A stretch of DNA of 10,598 bases from Candidatus Sulfotelmatobacter sp. (GTDB lineage: Bacteria; Acidobacteriota; Terriglobia; Terriglobales; SbA1). How positions within the stretch are numbered: position 1 is the first letter of the stretch; the number at the start of each line of letters is the position of its first letter. The DNA lies in the NCBI GenBank assembly GCA_030151135.1, contig JASLEQ010000610.1:1-10598 (forward strand), in the 5' to 3' direction. Shown piece by piece: positions 6,704-10,598 of this stretch. Below the pieces are notes generated by a model that saw only the letters and a list, made by a program, of their open reading frames with translations, did not search any database and was not told where the DNA came from. The position numbers were made by a program, and so were the translations under genes.

Positions 6704-7815
6704 CCGTGCTGTGCACTCCTCAGGAATTCTGCTCCCCCCAAACCCGAAAAACTCATGAAACCAGCGTTCACTGGATTGATCCCTTAACGGATCTACGTTG
6801 GGAGCCATTCTTAGCGGCTCACTCGCGGGCGTCGGTTTTTCACTCCCGTGCCTGGCTGATGGCGCTCAATCATACTTATGGCTACCAGGCTGTGGCCTGT
6901 ACTATTTCTGGGCCCGACGAGCAACTGAGAAATGCCATAGTGTTTTGCAAGGTGGATAGCTGGCTAACCGGCAGGAGACTTGTTTCAGTACCGTTTTCGG
7001 ACCATTGTGAACCCCTTGTAGAGTCGAGCGAAGATTTAAAACTCCTTGCTCGTGCCTTTGAAGAGGAACTGGAACTCGCACCACTCGATTACGTTGAAGT
7101 CCGACCTTTGCACCACTTCGAACCCAAAACTACACTTCACCGAACTTCGATCCCCTACAGCTTTCATGTTCTAGATTTAACGACGGACCTGCAATCGGTA
7201 TTCCGCTCTTTTCACAAGAATTGTATTCAACGGAAGGTCCGCAGGGCTGAACATGAACACCTGGCTTATAGCGAGGGCCGTTCGAGCGCTCACCTCGACG
7301 AGTTTTATCGGTTGTTTACGCTTACGCGAGAAAGGCTTAAGGTTCCCCCGCAACCGAAGGCCTGGTTCTGTAACCTGATCGCATGTTTGGGGTCGGCGGT
7401 GAAGATTCGCCTGGCTTGTGACGGTGCGGTACCGGTGGCGGCAATCATGACGATCACGCACAAAGATACGCTTTACTACAAATACGGATGCAGCAATGCC
7501 GACTTTAACAAGCTAGGTCCTATTCAGATGCTTCTGTGGAGAGCTATCCAGGACGCGCACGCTTCGGGCCTTCGTTTTGTGGACTTCGGCAGGACCGATG
7601 CCGATCAGACGAGTCTGATCCAGTTCAAAGATCGTTGGGGCGCCACTCGTTCGACACTGCAATACTACAGATACAGTAAAGCAGCACGCGCCACCCATGC
7701 TTTCGATTTATCGGGGACTAAGTGGAAGTTCAAAACGGCTAAATTCCTCTTGTCTTACATGCCATCTCCAATCGTTTCCAAGATTGGCCAAGCCTTGTAT
7801 AGCCACGTCGGCTAA
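6700..7815 (+). CDS. FemAB/GNAT-fold transferase (Acetyltransf_6 type)
   Basis: A 371-residue protein with two tandem GNAT-like halves. The N-terminal half holds SRASVFHSRAWLMALNHTYGY (42-62) and FSDHCEPLV (99-107), as in FemAB-related proteins of PEP-CTERM/exosortase loci. The middle has FHKNCIQRKVRRAEHEHL (171-188), which matches the 'KN.RR.IRKAEK.G' motif of peptidyltransferases of this family. The C-terminal domain contains IRLACDGAVPVAAIMTI (236-252), LYYKYGCSN (258-266), LLWRAIQDAHASGLRFVDFG (278-297) and LIQFKDRWG (306-314), typical of the CoA- or aminoacyl-donor half. FemAB proteins transfer amino acids from aminoacyl-tRNA to peptidoglycan precursors; exosortase-locus relatives have no proven substrate. 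No membrane helix is present. Coupled to the DUF354 gene through ATGA, it may modify the glycan intermediate that protein makes. Family call firm, acceptor and donor unknown. Confidence 0.82.
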   Translation: MTVLCTPQEFCSPQTRKTHETSVHWIDPLTDLRWEPFLAAHSRASVFHSRAWLMALNHTYGYQAVACTISGPDEQLRNAIVFCKVDSWLTGRRLVSVPFSDHCEPLVESSEDLKLLARAFEEELELAPLDYVEVRPLHHFEPKTTLHRTSIPYSFHVLDLTTDLQSVFRSFHKNCIQRKVRRAEHEHLAYSEGRSSAHLDEFYRLFTLTRERLKVPPQPKAWFCNLIACLGSAVKIRLACDGAVPVAAIMTITHKDTLYYKYGCSNADFNKLGPIQMLLWRAIQDAHASGLRFVDFGRTDADQTSLIQFKDRWGATRSTLQYYRYSKAARATHAFDLSGTKWKFKTAKFLLSYMPSPIVSKIGQALYSHVG

Positions 7816-7852
7816 CCGCCGAATTCTTGCTCGATCTTGCTGAAGGCATTCT

Positions 7853-7856
7853 GGAG
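7853..7856 (+). promoter_or_regulatory. Ribosome site for the unassigned 384-residue protein
   Basis: GGAG, 11 bases before ATG 7868. It supports ATG 7868 over the in-frame GTG 7856, which has no ribosome site, and over the later ATG 7880. Confidence 0.4.
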
Positions 7857-7867
7857 TGTTTTCTCTT

Positions 7868-9022
7868 ATGAACAATGTGATGCTTGCTCCTGTGGAATTC
7901 AGGAATCAGAACCGGGAGAGTGTTGGTCGCCTTCTATCCCTGGCGATCAAAGGTCTGGTTCCTATGTTTGACCGTGATCAACACCTGTTTTGCTATAGCT
8001 TGAAAGTCAAAGATGGAGCTATGGCGCGCGAAGGACACTCACACCGATACACGATGATGACCTTGATGGGGCTTCATCGGCTACAGGAGAGCGGCGTCAA
8101 GTCTCCATTCGATATGAATGAGATCTCAACGTCTCTTCTTCGCGATTTAACTTGGGTGGACAACCTCGGAGATTTGGGCGTGTTGCTTTGGACTCTTGGC
8201 ATTGTCTGTCCCGAGCGTTTCCCAGAACTGCAATCTCGACTTGAGCTGGAAACCGCTTTACATCGGTACAGGGGAGGCCGGCAAGCAGTCACGATGGAGC
8301 TCTCGTGGTTCCTCACTGGACTCGCGTACTGTGCCTTGGCTTATCCTGAGAAACGGCAGGAGTTGGAAGTGCCTGCATCGCAGGTGTATAAGCTCCTGAC
8401 GAAGAATCAGGGCGATCGCGGATTCTTCGGGCATCAATCCACTTCTGTCAGTTTCGCCGGCATGCTTCGGGGACGAATTGGTAGCTTCGCTGACCAGGTA
8501 TATCCCATCTATGCGCTGACCCAGTTCTCCAAAGCGTTTCAACACCCGGACGCGCTCGGCCGCGCGCTTCGTTGTGCGAACGGAATCTGCGAAGAGCAGG
8601 GATCGCGCGGACAGTGGTGGTGGCACTACGATGCTGCATCCGGACGCGTTGCCGAGGGCTATCCTGTTTTCTCAGTTCACCAGCACGCGATGGCCCCGAT
8701 GACGCTATTCGCGTTCGGGGATGCGGTAAAGAAGGATTTCACTCCATTCATTTACAAAGGATTGCAATGGATCAATCGCAAGAATGAACTTGATTTCGAA
8801 ATGGAAAATCAAGCTCATTCCCTGGTATGGAGGTGTATCTATCGCTCCCGTGGAGGCTTTGCCCGATACGCGAAGGCACGGCTCGGCAAGTTTCCGGAAC
8901 CGATTGAGCACGGACGCCGCTCCGATCTCAAGGTCCTCTACGAATGCCGGCCGTACGAATTGGGCTGGTTGCTCTATGCATTCGCAAAACGCTTAAACAC
9001 GGCATCGCGTCCCGGCGAGTGA
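7868..9022 (+). CDS. Unassigned protein, probably all-alpha (alpha/alpha-barrel-like)
   Basis: I do not recognise this 384-residue protein as a named family. It reads as a string of amphipathic helices separated by short loops, with no signal peptide and no clear membrane helix. Several patches look like an active-site rim: FCYSLKV (41-47), REGHSHRYTMMTLMGLHRL (54-72), NQGDRGFFGHQ (180-190), GQWWWHYDAASGRVAEGYPVFSVHQHAMAP (248-277, Trp- and His-rich) and ENQAHSLVWRC (313-323). Helical repeats ending in 'G..G.F' or 'G.WWWHYD' recall alpha/alpha toroids such as terpenoid-cyclase, prenyltransferase-like, polysaccharide lyase and uronyl-epimerase folds. That resemblance is from pattern only. It sits between a FemAB-like gene and the deoxysugar genes, so a role in glycan modification or processing is the natural guess. 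The downstream gap carries a stem-loop. Start chosen at ATG 7868 from its GGAG site. Confidence 0.6.
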   Translation: MNNVMLAPVEFRNQNRESVGRLLSLAIKGLVPMFDRDQHLFCYSLKVKDGAMAREGHSHRYTMMTLMGLHRLQESGVKSPFDMNEISTSLLRDLTWVDNLGDLGVLLWTLGIVCPERFPELQSRLELETALHRYRGGRQAVTMELSWFLTGLAYCALAYPEKRQELEVPASQVYKLLTKNQGDRGFFGHQSTSVSFAGMLRGRIGSFADQVYPIYALTQFSKAFQHPDALGRALRCANGICEEQGSRGQWWWHYDAASGRVAEGYPVFSVHQHAMAPMTLFAFGDAVKKDFTPFIYKGLQWINRKNELDFEMENQAHSLVWRCIYRSRGGFARYAKARLGKFPEPIEHGRRSDLKVLYECRPYELGWLLYAFAKRLNTASRPGE

Positions 9023-9027
9023 GCCAG

Positions 9028-9063
9028 TGCGAAGCATAAAATCGTCAGCACTTAATGTTCGCA
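9028..9063 (+). repeat. Imperfect inverted repeat / possible RNA stem-loop before the RmlC-like gene
   Basis: TGCGAA-G-CAT (9028-9037) pairs with ATG-TTCGCA (9055-9063): nine base pairs with a single bulged G and a 17-base loop. There is no T-run after it, so it is not a standard intrinsic terminator. It lies just upstream of the ribosome site at 9085 and could shape translation or RNA stability. It may also be chance. Confidence 0.3.
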
Positions 9064-9084
9064 ACTCTTAGCCGTCGTCCCCCT

Positions 9085-9090
9085 GGAGGG
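9085..9090 (+). promoter_or_regulatory. Shine-Dalgarno site for the RmlC-like gene
   Basis: GGAGGG, 9 bases before ATG 9100. It makes 9100 the start rather than the in-frame ATG 9055, which lies inside the inverted repeat and has no ribosome site. Confidence 0.7.
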
Positions 9091-9099
9091 ATTTCATAC

Positions 9100-9702
9100 A
9101 TGCAGATAAGAATCGAGTCTAGGCACCTTGAGGACGTGGTCGTCATCGTTCCAGAGGTTTTTCAAGACAGCCGCGGATTTTTTTGCGAGACTTTTCGCGC
9201 GGACCAGTTCGAAGCGCTCGGACTGCCGACCGCTTTTGTGCAGGACAACCACTCTCGCTCTGTCAAAGGCGTTGTGCGCGGCTTGCACTTTCAATGGGAG
9301 CCCCCAATGGGCAAGCTGATGCGCGTAACGGTCGGCTCCGCTTTTCTGGTTGCTGTGGACATTCGCAAGGGCTCTCCCACACTCGGCAAATGGGTTGGCA
9401 TCGAGGCGTCGATGGAGAACCATCGGGCAGTTTGGGCTCCGGCTGGTTTCGCGAGAGGCTTCTGTGCTCTTTCCGATGTCACGGAAATTCAGTACAAGTG
9501 CACAGGCATTTACAACAACAAAGCTGAGTCGGGTATTCGTTGGAACGATCCGGCCATTGGAATCAACTGGCCCCTCAGCGACGTGATCGTCTCCGAAAAG
9601 GATCAAAAAGCCCAGACGCTGGCGCAGTGGCTGGACTCGCCGCAGTCCGACAATTTCCGCTATTCTCACGAACTTGAAACAGAACTTTCTCTAAGGAGCT
9701 AC
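9100..9702 (+). CDS. RmlC-like dTDP-4-keto-6-deoxyhexose epimerase with altered active site; coding bases, stop at 9703-9705
   Basis: A 201-residue cupin. RmlC converts dTDP-4-keto-6-deoxyglucose to dTDP-4-keto-rhamnose by epimerising C3 and C5. The family pattern is clear: DSRGFFCETF (23-32), VQDNHSRS (47-54), VVRGLHFQ (58-65, with Arg60 and catalytic His63), GKLMRVTVG (71-79, Lys72), VAVDIRKGSPTLGKWVG (84-100), YKCTGIY (132-138, Tyr132 the usual general acid), GIRWNDPAIGINWP (145-158) and SEKDQKAQTL (165-174, with the Asp that partners His63). The one departure is PAGFARGFCALSD (114-126), where the usual 'GFAHGF' histidine is Arg119. The length is near that of classical RmlC (about 180-200). 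It may therefore be a related mono-epimerase of another NDP-ketosugar. No rmlA, rmlB or rmlD is in view. Its stop overlaps the next start by one base (TAATG). Confidence 0.85.
9693..9698 (+). promoter_or_regulatory. Shine-Dalgarno site for the SDR gene
   Basis: AAGGAG, 6 bases before ATG 9705 and inside the end of the RmlC-like gene. It fixes the start of the last gene and indicates coupled translation. Confidence 0.7.
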
Positions 9703-9704
9703 TA

Positions 9705-10598
9705 ATGAGACTACTCATTGCGGGTGGTGCTGGCTATCTCGGATCGGTGCTGATCCCGAAGCTTGTAGAACGTGGATACAAGGTCGACGTCGTTGACCTG
9801 TTCTGGTTCGGCAATAATCTGCCACGCCAGGTTGGCACTTTGAACAAAGACATTTTCCAATTGACCGTCGAAGATCTCGAGCCCTATGACCAGGTTGTTT
9901 TCATGGCCGGACTCTCGAATGACCCCATGGCCGAGTTCTCGCCCGCCAAGAATTTCGTTTTCAACGCCGCCGCTCCCGCTTACCTGGGATACATCGCGAA
10001 GATCGCCAAAGTGAAGCGGTATGTCTACGCCAGTTCATGCTCGGTGTACGGCTATACGGAAAATGAACTATTTGATGAGACTCGTCCCGTCAGCTCCAGC
10101 TATCCCTACGGTATCTCGAAGTTGCAGGGAGAGCAGGCCGTGATGCAGTTGTGCGACAGCGACTTCTCCGTCATTTCGCTGCGCAAGGGAACGGTTTCCG
10201 GCTACAGCCCGCGCATGCGTCTGGACCTCATCGTGAATACGATGTTCAAATCAGCGATGAAAGAGCGCGTGATCACGGTCAATAATCCCTCCATTTGGCG
10301 GCCGTTGCTCGGCATCCAGGACGCGGCCACGGCTTACATTCGCGCCATTGAAGCCAACCAGAAGATCTCGGGCATTTTCAACATTGCTTCGGGGAACTAC
10401 ACGGTTGGCGAGGTTGCGGACCTCGTGAAAGCCGCGATCCAGGAACGCATGAACCTTCAGGTCAATCTGGAGATCAAGCACATCCAGGATTTCCGCAACT
10501 ACAAGGTCAGCACGCAAAAGGCGGCGAACGTACTCAGTTTCCATCCCACCAGCGACGTGAAGTCGATCGTCTATGACCTCGTCGACAACTTCAAGAAG
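9705..10598 (+). CDS. NAD(P)-dependent epimerase/dehydratase (extended SDR), 3' truncated
   Basis: The frame is open from ATG 9705 to the last base with no stop, giving 298 residues. It starts MRLLIAGGAGYLGSVLIPKL with the Rossmann GGAGYLG (7-13), and acidic Asp31 follows strand two, which favours NAD(H). Further marks are FMAGLSNDPMAEFSP (66-80), YVYASSCSVYGYT (106-118) and the catalytic pair Tyr135/Lys139 in YGISK. SLRKGTVSGYSPRMRLD (158-174) and NNPSIWRPLLGIQDAATAYI (193-212) form the sugar-nucleotide side, and GIFNIASGNYTVGEVAD (223-239) is the usual C-terminal pattern. The 'LSNDP' loop followed by 'SSCSVYG' is typical of SDRs next to RmlC-like epimerases in deoxysugar clusters. It probably epimerises, dehydrates or reduces an NDP-hexose in the cytosol together with the product of the gene before it. 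The exact reaction cannot be read from the sequence; probably only the last 10-40 residues are missing. Confidence 0.85.
   Translation, partial: MRLLIAGGAGYLGSVLIPKLVERGYKVDVVDLFWFGNNLPRQVGTLNKDIFQLTVEDLEPYDQVVFMAGLSNDPMAEFSPAKNFVFNAAAPAYLGYIAKIAKVKRYVYASSCSVYGYTENELFDETRPVSSSYPYGISKLQGEQAVMQLCDSDFSVISLRKGTVSGYSPRMRLDLIVNTMFKSAMKERVITVNNPSIWRPLLGIQDAATAYIRAIEANQKISGIFNIASGNYTVGEVADLVKAAIQERMNLQVNLEIKHIQDFRNYKVSTQKAANVLSFHPTSDVKSIVYDLVDNFKK

Noticed and set aside
7808..7822. TCGGC/GCCGA hairpin over the FemAB-like stop codon
   Set aside because: A perfect but only 5-bp stem without a T-run; likely chance.
9094..9669. 191-codon open frame on the minus strand
   Set aside because: Exact shadow of the RmlC-like gene, whose motifs are unmistakable on the plus strand.
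10251..10544. 97-codon open frame on the minus strand
   Set aside because: Antisense to the SDR gene, which is open through the same region and has clear motifs.

Overview
The window is a stretch of a bacterial exopolysaccharide / cell-surface glycan locus. All genes read on the + strand and are tightly packed, and GC looks moderate (by eye somewhat above 50 percent). I see no tRNA, rRNA, CRISPR array, insertion sequence or integrase. A chain-length determinant with a C-terminal membrane helix, an ExeA-like AAA ATPase and a BY-kinase that opens with MSRIFDALQR are the set known from exosortase (XrtA / PEP-CTERM type) polysaccharide loci. I would guess an Acidobacteriota-like or deltaproteobacteria-like host. 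That placement is inference from gene style only, and no exosortase or PEP-CTERM protein lies in the window.

Layout. (1) 1-2165, export and regulation: the 3' end of a Wzz/GNVR-type chain-length protein, a secretion-associated ATPase (269-1255) and a cytoplasmic tyrosine-kinase-like P-loop protein (1239-2165). (2) 2326-5296, amino-acid activation: a ThrA-like aspartate kinase with no homoserine dehydrogenase domain, followed by an ATP-grasp ligase whose start is fixed by a strong GGAGGA site. (3) 5495-7815: a DUF354 protein with a GT-B-like look, coupled through an ATGA overlap to a FemAB/GNAT-fold transferase. (4) 7868-9022: a conserved-looking soluble protein I cannot assign, probably all-helical. 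(5) 9100-10598: an RmlC-like sugar epimerase with an unusual active-site substitution, coupled through a TAATG overlap to an extended-SDR nucleotide-sugar epimerase/dehydratase that runs off the window.

How they may work together (inference). The first block controls polymer length and export. The last block makes a modified deoxysugar nucleotide. The middle block holds three kinds of enzyme that usually act on amino acids or carboxylates (aspartate kinase, ATP-grasp, FemAB-like) next to a glycosyltransferase-like protein. The most interesting reading is a surface glycan or small molecule decorated with an amino acid, perhaps aspartate-derived. The simpler reading is that a housekeeping aspartate kinase happens to sit inside the locus.
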